NCBI GenBank assembly: GCA_902796965.1
Contig: CADBRA010000052.1
Location: 61,089-125,088, forward strand
Length of the DNA: 64,000 nt
Direction of reading: 5' to 3'
DNA from: an uncultured Eubacteriales bacterium
GTDB lineage: Bacteria; Bacillota; Clostridia; Peptostreptococcales; Anaerovoracaceae
The notes below the pieces were generated by a model, which was given only the letters and a program-made list of their open reading frames with translations, ran no database searches and was not told the origin of the DNA. Every line of letters starts with the position of its first letter. The stretch's first letter is position 1. The translations under genes were made by a program, and so were the position numbers. Below are positions 17,872 to 27,514 of the stretch, in pieces.

Positions 17872-18038
17872 AGGCGCCGGCACATAAGCCGGATGATGCC
17901 GCAGCGCCGGCGCATTTACCGCAGCCTGCTACAGACGAATGTATACTGCGGGTTCGCGTAAACACAATGAAACAGAGCGCTGGCCCGCTGCACAGTCTGG
18001 CGTTATAATACTCTTAACGGCCGGATAATCACATAACA

Positions 18039-18060
18039 GGCGGTTATAATAACCTGCCAG
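18039..18060 (+). promoter_or_regulatory. Palindromic -10 region of malY
   Basis: GGCGGTTAT-A-ATAACCtGCC is a near-perfect inverted repeat that encloses TATAAT (18045-18050), 47 bp before the malY start. No good -35 is present. The layout suggests a repressor operator on the promoter. Confidence 0.45.
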
Positions 18061-18096
18061 ACTTTCATATAACATGCAGATTTCAAAGGAGGATAC

Positions 18097-19287
18097 ATGG
18101 CTGATTTGAAAAAATATGATTTTGACAGATACATTGAACGCCGCGGTACAGGCAGCATGAAATACGATGCTGCGCCCATGATGAAAAAACCTGACGGTCT
18201 GATCCCGCTGTGGGTAGCTGACATGGATTTTCAGGTTCCGGAATGCGTGACCGAAGCGCTGAAGGAACGCGCGGATCACAGAATATTCGGGTACAGCTTT
18301 CCCGAAGACAGCTATTACAGCGCTGTGACAGACTGGTTCAGCAGCAATTTCGGGTTCAATATCGATAAAAAGTGGATTGTGACAACGCCTGGCGTTGTAT
18401 TTGCACTCTGCCAGGCTGTAAAAGCATTTACAGAGCCGGGAGATTCCGTCATCGTTACGAAGCCCGTATACTATCCTTTCATGACATCCATAGAAGAAAA
18501 CGGCAGAAAAGTCGTAAATTCGTCGCTCATAAACAAAGACGGATGTTATACGGTCGATTTCAATGATTTTGAGCAGAAAATCATTGAAAATGACGTAAAA
18601 ATGTTCATACTCTGCAGTCCCCACAATCCTGTCGGGAGAGTGTGGAAAGAAGAAGAACTCACTAAAATGGCTGAAATATGCGCTAAACATAGCGTGTTAG
18701 TCGTCGCCGACGAGATCCACTGCGATTTTGTGTGGCCTGGCATAACTTACACGCCATTTGCAAACATCGCCAGGAAATTCAGCGAACTTCACTGCGTCAT
18801 CTGCACAGCGCCGAGCAAAACATTCAATCTGGCCGCTCTGCAGTGCTCAAATATAATCATACCGAATGACAGCGACAGAAAAAAATTCCGCGCAGCAATG
18901 AGTACAAACGGATCATTCGATGCCAATGTCATGGGACTTACGGCATGCCGCGCAGCGTATGAGGGAGGCCGCGAATGGCTCTGCGAGCTTAAGAAATATA
19001 TATGGAACAATATCGAATTCGCCGATGATTATATCAGAAAGAACATTCAGCAAATCAAAATGAAGAAACCAGAAGGCACATATCTGCTATGGCTCGATAT
19101 GAGCGGCCTTGGAATGAGCGCCGAAGATCTTGATGCATTTATCATAGAAAAGGCCGGGCTCTGGCTCGACGGAGGATCCATGTTCGGTGAGGAGGGAAAC
19201 TCATTTCAGCGCATAAACGCAGCATGCCGGAGGGAGACACTCAGGCAGGCGCTCGAACAGCTGAAAAACGCAGTGTATTCACTTTAA
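18097..19287 (+). CDS. MalY/PatB-type PLP aminotransferase or cystathionine beta-lyase
   Basis: A 396-residue fold-type I PLP enzyme of the MalY/PatB group, which usually cleaves the C-S bond of cystathionine or cysteine. Motifs are LWVADMDF (38-45), PVYYPF, SPHNPVGRVW (174-183), ADEIHCDF (204-211) and the PLP lysine K241 in APSKTFNLA. The ATG at 18097 has AAAGGAGG 6 nt upstream. No methionine or maltose genes are adjacent and no SAM riboswitch is present, so beta-lyase, aminotransferase and regulatory roles remain open. Confidence 0.88.
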   Translation: MADLKKYDFDRYIERRGTGSMKYDAAPMMKKPDGLIPLWVADMDFQVPECVTEALKERADHRIFGYSFPEDSYYSAVTDWFSSNFGFNIDKKWIVTTPGVVFALCQAVKAFTEPGDSVIVTKPVYYPFMTSIEENGRKVVNSSLINKDGCYTVDFNDFEQKIIENDVKMFILCSPHNPVGRVWKEEELTKMAEICAKHSVLVVADEIHCDFVWPGITYTPFANIARKFSELHCVICTAPSKTFNLAALQCSNIIIPNDSDRKKFRAAMSTNGSFDANVMGLTACRAAYEGGREWLCELKKYIWNNIEFADDYIRKNIQQIKMKKPEGTYLLWLDMSGLGMSAEDLDAFIIEKAGLWLDGGSMFGEEGNSFQRINAACRRETLRQALEQLKNAVYSL

Positions 19288-19388
19288 TATCATTGTTGCG
19301 AAACACGAAGCTCTTTAAACACATTGCATCTGCAAACTTTGTTCTACATCTCAGCTGCCGCATGCTGTTGCACATATGATTATTTATT

Positions 19389-19403
19389 GTACGCGGAGCG
19401 TAC
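19389..19403. repeat. Dispersed palindrome copy, variant stem
   Basis: GTACGC-GGA-GCGTAC. Relative to the GTCAGC copies, both arms change together, so pairing is kept. Confidence 0.7.
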
Positions 19404-19463
19404 GTATAATGCTGTGAAAATACATTTTTTCAAATTCTTAATCCTGTGCAAAAAAGCAAACGA

Positions 19464-19552
19464 AGACCTGCGGAAATCATAGCTCTGCCATTCGGAAAAG
19501 CCAGCTGCATCCAGCCGGTATTATCGTCGGCAGACTGAAATTTCGCAGGTCT
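19464..19552. terminator. Bidirectional terminator-like hairpin
   Basis: AGACCTGCGGAAAT (19464-19477) pairs with ATTTCGCAGGTCT (19540-19552) with one bulge, between converging genes. On the minus strand T-rich sequence including TTTTTT follows. Confidence 0.55.
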
Positions 19553-19620
19553 GCTTTATCGCGCAGGCTGTTATGCCAATTACGAAACCGCCATTTTCAT
19601 CTCTTCATCTTTGATTTCAG

Positions 19621-21930
19621 CTATCGCTGAATGTCTGATCCTTTAATATAAGCGTTATATGCATTATACAGACTGCCGTCTTCGTTTGTCGTGAAGAATT
19701 CGGCATAGTATACATCGTCCTTTTCTGTGCTCAGATCAGCAAGGCTGCCGAACACCGAGTGCGATACGGACTTCTGGAAATCATGCTGTACTGAAGACTG
19801 GTCTGTCACAAAATCAATTCCCTTTTCCGAAGCATAATTCATCAGATCGTCTATCGTTACCTCTTCACTGTTAATGTCGTCTGTGTATCTTTCCACGCTG
19901 CCGCCGTCTTTCTTATGTATCAGCACCGCATCATAATAAGAGCCATATGATGACATAAGATCGATCCCGAGATTGTCGGAAAGCCATTTCAGAGTTTCTG
20001 TGCAGTAAGGTTGAACGACTATGTTGATCTCTATTGTTCCGTCCGACAGCTCTGTTCCCGCAAGACCGCTGATGCTGCTTTCTGTAAGTACATCATCGCT
20101 TTTTACAGATTTCGATGCATTCTGGTCAGATGCTACACTGCTGCTTTCCTGATAGAAGCTGATTATTCCCGGAGCATCTTTGTTTACAGTGCTTACATAC
20201 TCATCATAGCTGATATTTTCAGCGTCTTCTCTTAACGCCGAAATGAGACCGCTGAGTTTTGTTCCCTCAGGTATATCGAATCCATTATCAAAATTATAGT
20301 TTAAAACATCATCTGAATTGAAAACTTTAGCATGTGTGATATCAGAAGCTGAGAGTTTTTTTATCGTATCATCCAACAGGTATCTGTATGAATGCGAATT
20401 GAACATCTGTTTGAACTGACCTCCATTGAGTATGAGATACTGAGGCACTGAATATGTTCTAACCTCTGTTGCCGGTGAGTTTTCTGCATCTGCGCTTCTG
20501 TGATATTCAATCTCAACACTTACCATATCTTCACCATTGTTTGATTTATCTGCCGGATACGCGAAATTATAAGACTGATCAGGTATGCCGCACTTGTCTT
20601 CGTTCTCAATAATCATGCTGTGAAATGCCTCGACAGCATTTATGCCATCTTTTTTTGTAAAGTTTATCGTATCAAGTTCAGATGAATATGCACTGCTGTC
20701 CGTGTCGAAGTATGATATGTAATTTCTGCTGTCCGACAATGCCGGCGGCAGATTTGACATCCTTACTGTAACTGAACCGGGGTTAGAAGGTATTCTGCTG
20801 GTGAATCCGAGTCCTCCGCTTAACATGATTCCAAGAAATGCAAACATGAATACCATGAAAACGCTCGAGATGCAAAGAGTATGCTTATTGAAAATGTTAA
20901 GCTGTTTCTTTACCGCCATCAGGCATACAGCCATAGCGGCAAGCGCCCCGACAGCATATCCGATGACTGTGATCAACGGTGATGTTCCAAAAACTCCCTT
21001 GAATGTAAGACCTACAACAGTCATGCCTATCAGTCCGAAGACAAACACAATGATCCATTCAGCCGCATCAAACACAACTCCTCGACCCGTCCTCTCAAGC
21101 TTTCTTATATTATAAAGAAAAACCGACAATGCGAATATCGCTGCGCCAACTGCGAGATAGATCAGATTTGCAGGAACAGAGCTGCCTGTGTGATCGCTGC
21201 AGTATGGGTAAAGGACAGGACTGGAAGACAACACGAAATTAAATCCGTCCTGCGCGTCGAAGCCGAACAGGTAAGCTTCCTCATATAAAATGAATATTGC
21301 TGCAGTGGCAGGAACTATCATGTTGAAGCCTATCGCTGCTGCAATCTGATGAACTCTCATCCCCGTCACGACGGATGAAAATACCGAGATAGAGAGCACA
21401 AACAGCATGCATACTGTCTGTGCGAGAAACCACCTGAGCACTCGGGATGAAGTATATAGATCGGTCATCTGAGACGGAGCCGAATAATACGACTCACTGT
21501 AATAAACAGGATGCACCAGTATGAGCAGCAGAGATGCCGTAACGACAAGAGGCATGAAGCACAGAAGCAATGCTGACAGAGCGTGGCTGTTTATCATTAC
21601 TGTTCTCGTAAACGGCTGTGAATATTTCAGGAGTACTTCGCCGTTTGTGTATAAATATCCGAATGTAAATGCAGCTGCAATCACAGGCGTAACAACTGTT
21701 AATATCGTGAATATGGGGTAAGACCCGGACAGCAGAGAGTCTATGAAAGACGCAGCATTGTCAACAGTCCACGAGTCAGTTGATTTCGAAGCGTTATATT
21801 GAACAAGCACTATGAAAACGCCGGAAAGAAAATACCCGATCAGTGAAAACACTGACAGCGTCCAGAATCTTCTGAGATCTTCCTTTATCAGAGAACCAGA
21901 AAGTTTAAACGAGAATGTCTTTGACACCAT
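19621..21930 (-). CDS. ABC-2 type permease with large extracellular domain
   Basis: A 769-residue membrane subunit paired with the ATPase just before it. About six membrane segments lie in residues 20-330 and one or two more near 350-375. From about 385 to the C-terminus is one large hydrophilic domain rich in Ser, Asp and Tyr, probably outside the cell. The form resembles Clostridia permeases annotated with DUF6449, but that match is from memory. The start is the ATG at 21930 with AGGAGG 6 nt upstream, which overlaps the ATPase gene by 26 bp. Substrate unknown; antibiotic-peptide sensing or lipid transport would be guesses. Confidence 0.75.
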   Translation of the reverse strand: MVSKTFSFKLSGSLIKEDLRRFWTLSVFSLIGYFLSGVFIVLVQYNASKSTDSWTVDNAASFIDSLLSGSYPIFTILTVVTPVIAAAFTFGYLYTNGEVLLKYSQPFTRTVMINSHALSALLLCFMPLVVTASLLLILVHPVYYSESYYSAPSQMTDLYTSSRVLRWFLAQTVCMLFVLSISVFSSVVTGMRVHQIAAAIGFNMIVPATAAIFILYEEAYLFGFDAQDGFNFVLSSSPVLYPYCSDHTGSSVPANLIYLAVGAAIFALSVFLYNIRKLERTGRGVVFDAAEWIIVFVFGLIGMTVVGLTFKGVFGTSPLITVIGYAVGALAAMAVCLMAVKKQLNIFNKHTLCISSVFMVFMFAFLGIMLSGGLGFTSRIPSNPGSVTVRMSNLPPALSDSRNYISYFDTDSSAYSSELDTINFTKKDGINAVEAFHSMIIENEDKCGIPDQSYNFAYPADKSNNGEDMVSVEIEYHRSADAENSPATEVRTYSVPQYLILNGGQFKQMFNSHSYRYLLDDTIKKLSASDITHAKVFNSDDVLNYNFDNGFDIPEGTKLSGLISALREDAENISYDEYVSTVNKDAPGIISFYQESSSVASDQNASKSVKSDDVLTESSISGLAGTELSDGTIEINIVVQPYCTETLKWLSDNLGIDLMSSYGSYYDAVLIHKKDGGSVERYTDDINSEEVTIDDLMNYASEKGIDFVTDQSSVQHDFQKSVSHSVFGSLADLSTEKDDVYYAEFFTTNEDGSLYNAYNAYIKGSDIQR

Positions 21931-22810
21931 GATCTGCCTCCTGTTCAACAATAAAGATCTCTTCGAGAGTCATCGGAAGAACGTCGAATACAACCGGATC
22001 CAGAGCTTCGATTTTCTTTTTCATTTCGTTTTTATCGCCTCTGATTACAATCCGGCTAACGCTTCCGTCATTTTCAGCTTTGAGAATCTCAATCCCTGCC
22101 TCTGTGAGTTTGATTTTCGGATCTGCTTTTTCAGGCAGTACAAGCTGCACCTTATGGACGTTATTCTTGATATTATCAAGTTTCTGTTCCATGACCATGC
22201 GGCCTTCTTCTATTATTCCAACGGTATCACAGATGTTTTCTATCTCTCTGAGATTGTGAGATGATACCAGTACTGAAGTTCCGAACTCAGAGACCGCTCT
22301 CTTAATCACTTTCCAGACAATTTTGCGGACTATAGGATCGAGCCCGTCGATCGGTTCGTCCAGAAGAATATACTTTGGCCTCATGCTGAACATAAGTGCA
22401 AATGCAGCCTGTTTGCGTTTCCCTTTTGAAAAATCCTTAAATTTCAGGTTCATGTTCAGATTGAACGCTTCACACAGATTTTTAAGAATACCGCTGTCCC
22501 AATCCGAGTATATGCCCTTCAGATACCTTGCAGCGTTTAACATGTTGTATGAAAGCATTGAATTCAGATCGTCGGGAATATATCCTATTTTGTCCTTGAT
22601 AGACGGATTTTTCCAGACTTGGGCACCGTCATAAGATATGTCTCCTGAATCAGGCTTGTAAATTCCCGCCAGATGTTTTATGACAGTAGTCTTTCCTGAT
22701 CCGTTCCTGCCAATAAGACCATAGATAGAGCCTGTTCCGATATTAAACGAAAGATCTTTGAGTATCTCATGCCCATCGATCGATTTGTACAGATTGCTGA
22801 CTGTAATCAT
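21905..22810 (-). CDS. ABC transporter ATP-binding subunit
   Basis: A 301-residue ATPase partner of the permease that follows. The Walker A motif GRNGSGKTT is at 34-42 and Walker B is ILLDEPIDGLDP. The ABC signature is degenerate: FSKGKRKQ instead of LSGGQ, as in the YtrB/BcrA-like exporter group. A C-terminal 75-residue tail after the core is typical of that group. The ATG at 22810 has AGGAG 5-6 nt upstream. It lies 63 bp after the flippase gene; unlike ytr operons there is no GntR regulator here. Confidence 0.9.
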   Translation of the reverse strand: MITVSNLYKSIDGHEILKDLSFNIGTGSIYGLIGRNGSGKTTVIKHLAGIYKPDSGDISYDGAQVWKNPSIKDKIGYIPDDLNSMLSYNMLNAARYLKGIYSDWDSGILKNLCEAFNLNMNLKFKDFSKGKRKQAAFALMFSMRPKYILLDEPIDGLDPIVRKIVWKVIKRAVSEFGTSVLVSSHNLREIENICDTVGIIEEGRMVMEQKLDNIKNNVHKVQLVLPEKADPKIKLTEAGIEILKAENDGSVSRIVIRGDKNEMKKKIEALDPVVFDVLPMTLEEIFIVEQEADHGVKDILV

Positions 22811-22873
22811 TATCTCTCCTGTTATTTTCGAAGACTGTCGGCTGCATATAACCAGCATTCACCCCGGATTTCT

Positions 22874-24493
22874 CTACATCCTGGCCAGTTTCGCTATCCG
22901 GCCGCCAAGAGGAAGCTGAAGGAGTTCCTTTTTAGTAAAGCAGTGCATTTTGAGAATAAGGAATCCGTAGATCACTACGGCCGCAAATACAGCAGCGAGA
23001 AGCGGAATCCACACGTTTCCGCCGAGCATCACATGAAGCAGAGCGTAAATCACCCACGACAACACACCCATGACTGCCGAAGCGATTCCGGGGCGTACAA
23101 ATGTCTTCACCCAGTCCCATCTGTGACCAGTCACATGAACTATAGACCTCATGTTGAGTGCACAGACTATAAACGGGAACGTCACATTTCCGATTATCAG
23201 CCCGTAGACGCCGAGATCCGTAAATTCAAGAAGCGCAAATATTAGCACTATATGGATCACAAGCGATATCGCAGAATGTATCACCGGAACCCTCATATGG
23301 CTGCTTCCCTGGAGTATAGATGTCGTGATCGTTGAAAGCGCGTAGAAAACCACGGCCGACGATCCTGTCATCATCAGCATTGCTGCCATACTTCTGTATT
23401 CTGTAAGACGAGGGAAAAGCACGCTTACGATAGGAAGCCCGAGAACTGCGAGTCCTGCCGCTGATGGAATCGCAATGACCATATTGAATTTTACTATCGA
23501 ATTTATCCTCGCATTAGCTTCATCTATTTTTCCTGTGATATAAGCGGCTGATATCGAAGGAAGTGTCGAAGCAGCCATTGCCGTTGCAACAGCTACCGGA
23601 AGATTCACAAGCTGTATGTACTGCGTGTTGAATACGCCCTGCACGGAACCGACAACTGCATCTGAAAGTCCTTTTGATGCCATAATATTGCTGAACATCA
23701 GGTCATCAATTGTATTGCCGATCTGATAAATAGTCTGACTCAAAATTATCGGAATAACCGTGAGGAATATTGCCTTGTATATGACTGAATCGGCATCAGT
23801 AACCGCTGAACCACCTTTAAGACCTCTCCTGATATTTTTCCTCTGCATGAGGGTGAGTCCGATGAAAAACAGTAATGCCGTAAGAGCGCCAAATAGCGTA
23901 CCCATGGTTCCTCCGGCCGCTGCCCACGAATGGACATCGTCCGAACCGGAATACATCATTGAAAGTGTATAAGCTGCGGCAATGCTGACCACAGCATTTA
24001 CGATCTGCTCCATAATCTGCGAAACAGCTGTCGGCGTCATGGAACCATGTCCCTGATAAAATCCTCTGAATACCCCGAGCACAGCGACGATGAACGCGGT
24101 CGGAGCGAGAACTCTGAGCGGTCTGGCGAGACCCTGTCTCGCATAGAGCTGCTCGAGGAAGTCAGCTCCGAACCACAGCAGCGCAAAAGCAGCCGCACCG
24201 GCGATGACAGCGAATACCAGCGCATGGCTGAATATCCGCATTTTATTTTTGTATTCCTTAAGCGCTATTTTCTCTGCCACAAGCTTTGAAACAGCCTGCG
24301 GCAGACTGTAGGACGAAAGAGTAAGCGCAATATTATATATTCCAAACGCAACAGAATATATTCCGTTTCCCTGGTCGCCCAGGATATTCGCCATAGGGAT
24401 TCTGTAGACGAAACCGATTATCTTAGTGATTATGCCGGCGAGCGCCAGTATAGATCCCTGTACAAAAAGACTCTTCTTCTGCTCAGAACTCAT
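22874..24493 (-). CDS. SpoVB/MurJ-like polysaccharide flippase
   Basis: A 539-residue membrane protein of the MOP superfamily with about 14 transmembrane segments. The N-terminus (FVQGSILALAGIITKIIGF, then YRIPMANILGDQGNGIYS) is typical of the SpoVB/YtgP group, whose members flip lipid-linked cell wall or spore cortex precursors. The ATG at 24493 overlaps the preceding gene by 11 bp and has AAGGA 7 nt upstream. Which lipid-linked sugar it carries cannot be told, and no spore gene is nearby. Confidence 0.88.
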   Translation of the reverse strand: MSSEQKKSLFVQGSILALAGIITKIIGFVYRIPMANILGDQGNGIYSVAFGIYNIALTLSSYSLPQAVSKLVAEKIALKEYKNKMRIFSHALVFAVIAGAAAFALLWFGADFLEQLYARQGLARPLRVLAPTAFIVAVLGVFRGFYQGHGSMTPTAVSQIMEQIVNAVVSIAAAYTLSMMYSGSDDVHSWAAAGGTMGTLFGALTALLFFIGLTLMQRKNIRRGLKGGSAVTDADSVIYKAIFLTVIPIILSQTIYQIGNTIDDLMFSNIMASKGLSDAVVGSVQGVFNTQYIQLVNLPVAVATAMAASTLPSISAAYITGKIDEANARINSIVKFNMVIAIPSAAGLAVLGLPIVSVLFPRLTEYRSMAAMLMMTGSSAVVFYALSTITTSILQGSSHMRVPVIHSAISLVIHIVLIFALLEFTDLGVYGLIIGNVTFPFIVCALNMRSIVHVTGHRWDWVKTFVRPGIASAVMGVLSWVIYALLHVMLGGNVWIPLLAAVFAAVVIYGFLILKMHCFTKKELLQLPLGGRIAKLARM

Positions 24494-25130
24494 TCGTCAT
24501 TCCTTCAAATGCAGGAACGATGACGCATCTGTCGTTTCCGCCTATCTCAAAAGTGCTTTCTGTCTTTATGACAGGTCTGTCATTTACCTGTGCAAGAAAA
24601 TCATCCGGACCCGATATCTCGCTGTAACCGTACTTTCCGAATCTGTAATGCATCGGAACAGTGACTGTAGGATTTATCCTTTCCATGACTTCATAAGCCG
24701 TACTGCCGTCTATCGTGTAATATCCGCCTACAGGAATAAGAGCACAGTCAAGTCCGCTCAGTTTCTCAATCGTCTCTTTGTCCGGCATTTCGCCCAGGTC
24801 AGCAAGATGAGCGACTCTGAGACCTCCGGCCTCGAATATTCGGATCACGCATTTTCCTCTGAGCGCGCCATGCTTATCGTCATGGAAGCATTCTGTCTCA
24901 GTAACTTTAAAAGGCAACGCTTTCTTCGCTCCGGAAGTATCTACAGCCGGAGTATAGCTGTGATCGCCGTGTCCGTGGCTGCAGAAAACCTCATCTGCTT
25001 TTAACGAAAGAGGCGGGTAGCCCGGCACACCTGTGTACGGATCTGTGACGATACTATATCCGTTATATGTTATGGTGAAGCACGAATGTCCGTGCCATGT
25101 GATCTCTATCTTTTCACTATTGCCAGCCAT
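24483..25130 (-). CDS. Metallo-beta-lactamase-fold hydrolase, UPF0173-like
   Basis: A 215-residue compact hydrolase. ITWHGHSCFTI at the start and the metal motif CSHGHGDHSY (HxHxDH) are those of the UPF0173/UlaG-like group; further ligands are likely in HLADLGEMP and VPMHYRF. Members bind two metal ions, but most have no known substrate. It is 14 bp after the M18 aminopeptidase gene and overlaps the flippase start. Confidence 0.85.
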   Translation of the reverse strand: MAGNSEKIEITWHGHSCFTITYNGYSIVTDPYTGVPGYPPLSLKADEVFCSHGHGDHSYTPAVDTSGAKKALPFKVTETECFHDDKHGALRGKCVIRIFEAGGLRVAHLADLGEMPDKETIEKLSGLDCALIPVGGYYTIDGSTAYEVMERINPTVTVPMHYRFGKYGYSEISGPDDFLAQVNDRPVIKTESTFEIGGNDRCVIVPAFEGMTNEF

Positions 25131-25144
25131 CTCGGTATCCCCCT

Positions 25145-26527
25145 CTATTCAGCGGCAAGGAATGCCTTGTACGCCTTGTATCCCTGATAGATATCGAATT
25201 TACTGGCCGCTTCGTATGGCGAATGCATCGAGAGGATAGGAACGCCGCAGTCGAGAACATTCATTCCTCTGTCAGCAAGAATATAAGCGATCGTTCCGCC
25301 TCCGCCTGCATCTACTTTGCCGAGCTCGGAGAACTGATACTCTACGCCGGCTGCATCAAAAACACCTCTGACAAAACCGACGAATTCAGCATTAGCATCT
25401 GAAGCTCCCGATTTTCCTCTCACCCCGGTGTATTTATTAATATTTATCCCTTTACCCGCAAATGCAGCGTTCTGTTTTTCCATAACCTCAGGATAGCATG
25501 GATCAAACGCTGCCGTTACATCGGCTGAGAGCACTCTCGATGAGGAAAAAGCACGCTGAACAGCATATGGACTTACTATTCCTGTCTTTTCGAGCAGTTC
25601 CATCATGAAAAGCTCGAAATTGTGCGAAGCCATGCCGGTGTTGCCGACACTTCCTATCTCTTCTTTGTCAGAGAAAATACCGACCGCCGTGCGCTCAGGG
25701 ATACCATTGATAGACATAAGTGCCATGAGGCCGGGATAAGCACAGATTCTGTCATCCTGACCATATCCGGCTACCATACTTCCGTCAAATCCGAGAGTTC
25801 TCGCCTTTGCAGCAGGAACAGCCTCAATCTCGGCGCTCGTGAAATCCTCTTCTTCCATGCCATACTTGTCTTTCAATATTCTGAGAACAGCAGCTTTGAC
25901 CTTGTCGCTCTCAGCTTCTGCATCCGGAATGGAACCGGCAAGAATATTCAGTTTTTCGCCCTCTACACCGTCAGCGAGTTTTTTAGCGTTCTGCTTCGCT
26001 GCAAGATGAGGGAGAAGATCTGTTATGAGAAATACAGGTTCGCTTTCGTCCTCGCCGATGCAAATCTCCTGAGTCCTTCCGTCAGCAAACGATACAACTC
26101 CGTGAAGAGCCAGAGGAATTGTTGTCCACTGATATTTCTTGATTCCACCGTAGTAATGAGTTCTTAAGAACGCCATTCCGCTGTCTTCATAAAGCGGCTC
26201 CTGCTTAAGGTCGAGTCTCGGAGCATCTATATGAGCTCCCACACCGTTGAAACCATCTGTAAGAGGAGCTTTCCCGACAACTGCCATATATACAGATTTT
26301 CCGTGATTGATATAGTAGACTCTGTCGCCGGGTTTAAGATTTTCAGCATCAGAAATATCGATGAATCCGTTTTCGTCTGCGATCTTCTTTATTTCTTTTG
26401 CCGCTTCCCTCTCGGTCTTTGCCGTATTTATGAAATCGATATATCCATCGGCAAATGCCATTATGCGTTCTTTTTCTGATTCATCGCAGGCTTCCCAACC
26501 CGTCTTCTTTTCTTCATTTTCAGACAT
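25145..26527 (-). CDS. M18 family metalloaminopeptidase
   Basis: A 460-residue dizinc aminopeptidase of the aspartyl aminopeptidase (M18/ApeB) family that trims acidic N-terminal residues from peptides in the cytoplasm. Motifs are GVGAHIDAPRLDLK, SDKEEIGSVGNTGM (metal-binding DKEE), SSRVLSADVTAAFDP and GGGGTIAYILADRG. The ATG at 26527 has GGAGG 7 nt upstream, which removes 30 residues of an upstream extension. It leads a run of closely spaced genes. Confidence 0.92.
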   Translation of the reverse strand: MSENEEKKTGWEACDESEKERIMAFADGYIDFINTAKTEREAAKEIKKIADENGFIDISDAENLKPGDRVYYINHGKSVYMAVVGKAPLTDGFNGVGAHIDAPRLDLKQEPLYEDSGMAFLRTHYYGGIKKYQWTTIPLALHGVVSFADGRTQEICIGEDESEPVFLITDLLPHLAAKQNAKKLADGVEGEKLNILAGSIPDAEAESDKVKAAVLRILKDKYGMEEEDFTSAEIEAVPAAKARTLGFDGSMVAGYGQDDRICAYPGLMALMSINGIPERTAVGIFSDKEEIGSVGNTGMASHNFELFMMELLEKTGIVSPYAVQRAFSSSRVLSADVTAAFDPCYPEVMEKQNAAFAGKGININKYTGVRGKSGASDANAEFVGFVRGVFDAAGVEYQFSELGKVDAGGGGTIAYILADRGMNVLDCGVPILSMHSPYEAASKFDIYQGYKAYKAFLAAE

Positions 26528-26668
26528 TATAATCCTCCGTCCTACGAAAGCGCTGCGCATAAGCGCCGCTCCTTCTCTTACAGTATACATATTAAAAAGC
26601 TTAATAAAGCTGAACAATTCTTATACGAATAATAACAAATCTTAATAAAAATTGTATCAGGCATATTT

Positions 26669-27514
26669 CTATAAGTTTCCGAGATATACAGATTTAAGAT
26701 GACTACGCGCGATGCTCTGGAGAGTCTTCATTGTATCGACGTCTGTAGCATCTCTGTCCGTCATGCGGTACATCGGAAAAAACCTGGTGATATGAAGCGG
26801 TATACTGCTGTCTATGTCAGCAATCCACTGCGAAAGTGCTTCCATCTCATCTCTGCTGTCATTTTCACCGGGAATGACAAGCGTCGTGATCTCGACATGC
26901 GCTCCCGCGCACGCCTTTCTTATAAAACGCTTTACCATCTCGAGGCTACCGCCTATCCTCATGTACCAGTCATCTGTGAACCCTTTGAGATCTATGTTGA
27001 AGGCATCGGTGTACGGGAGCACGGCACCGAGCACATCTTCGCTGAAACACCCGTTCGTCACTATGACGTTCTTCATGCCCCGTTCCCGTACGACCTTCGC
27101 AGTATCACGCACAAATTCCCAGCCCGTCAGAGCCTCGTTGTATGTATATGCCACCCCGATGTTTCCATCGCTCCTGAGCTCATAAGCCTGGTCGGCAATC
27201 TGCTCCGGAGAAACATACGTCCACCGCGTCATGTTTGAATCAGCCTGCGAAATAGAGTAGTTCTGACAGAACGGACAGTTCATGTTGCAGCCGTAGCTGC
27301 CGCAGGAAAGTATCATGCTGCCGGGATAAAATTCCGCAAGCGGCTTCTTTTCTATCGGATCGAGCGCCAGTGACGTAAGCCTGCCATAGTTTGTCGAGAT
27401 CACTCTGCCGTCCATGTTCCCGCGTGCTCCGCAGAAACCTGTCTGCCCCTGCTGTATCCTGCAGTGCCTGAAACAGCACGTGCATATTGCGGCAGGCATG
27501 CGCATGTCAGACAT
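26669..27514 (-). CDS. amrS: AmmeMemoRadiSam system radical SAM enzyme
   Basis: A 281-residue radical SAM protein with the cluster motif C76-x3-C80-x2-C83 in GCNMNCPFCQNYSISQ. Several more cysteines lie at the N-terminus (C11, C13, C14, C18, C28) in a pattern seen in the AmrS group. AmrS genes co-occur with Memo-like and AMMECR1 genes; here they overlap by 8 bp, ATG inside the end of the partner. The reaction catalysed is not established. Confidence 0.9.
   Translation of the reverse strand: MSDMRMPAAICTCCFRHCRIQQGQTGFCGARGNMDGRVISTNYGRLTSLALDPIEKKPLAEFYPGSMILSCGSYGCNMNCPFCQNYSISQADSNMTRWTYVSPEQIADQAYELRSDGNIGVAYTYNEALTGWEFVRDTAKVVRERGMKNVIVTNGCFSEDVLGAVLPYTDAFNIDLKGFTDDWYMRIGGSLEMVKRFIRKACAGAHVEITTLVIPGENDSRDEMEALSQWIADIDSSIPLHITRFFPMYRMTDRDATDVDTMKTLQSIARSHLKSVYLGNL

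Larger units (their letters stand above)
17616..18096. other. Divergent spacer between sppA and malY
   Basis: About 480 bp with no supported gene. It holds one copy of the dispersed palindrome (17857-17871), GC-rich inverted segments at 17872-17915, and promoter or operator-like sequence before malY. Confidence 0.5.
19288..19620. other. Convergent spacer malY / ABC permease
   Basis: About 330 bp with no supported gene; it contains a dispersed palindrome copy (19389-19403) and a long hairpin (19464-19552). Confidence 0.5.

Noticed and set aside
17929..18690. 253-residue open frame antisense to malY
   Set aside because: It lies opposite a clear PLP enzyme gene, lacks a ribosome binding site and has no recognisable motif.
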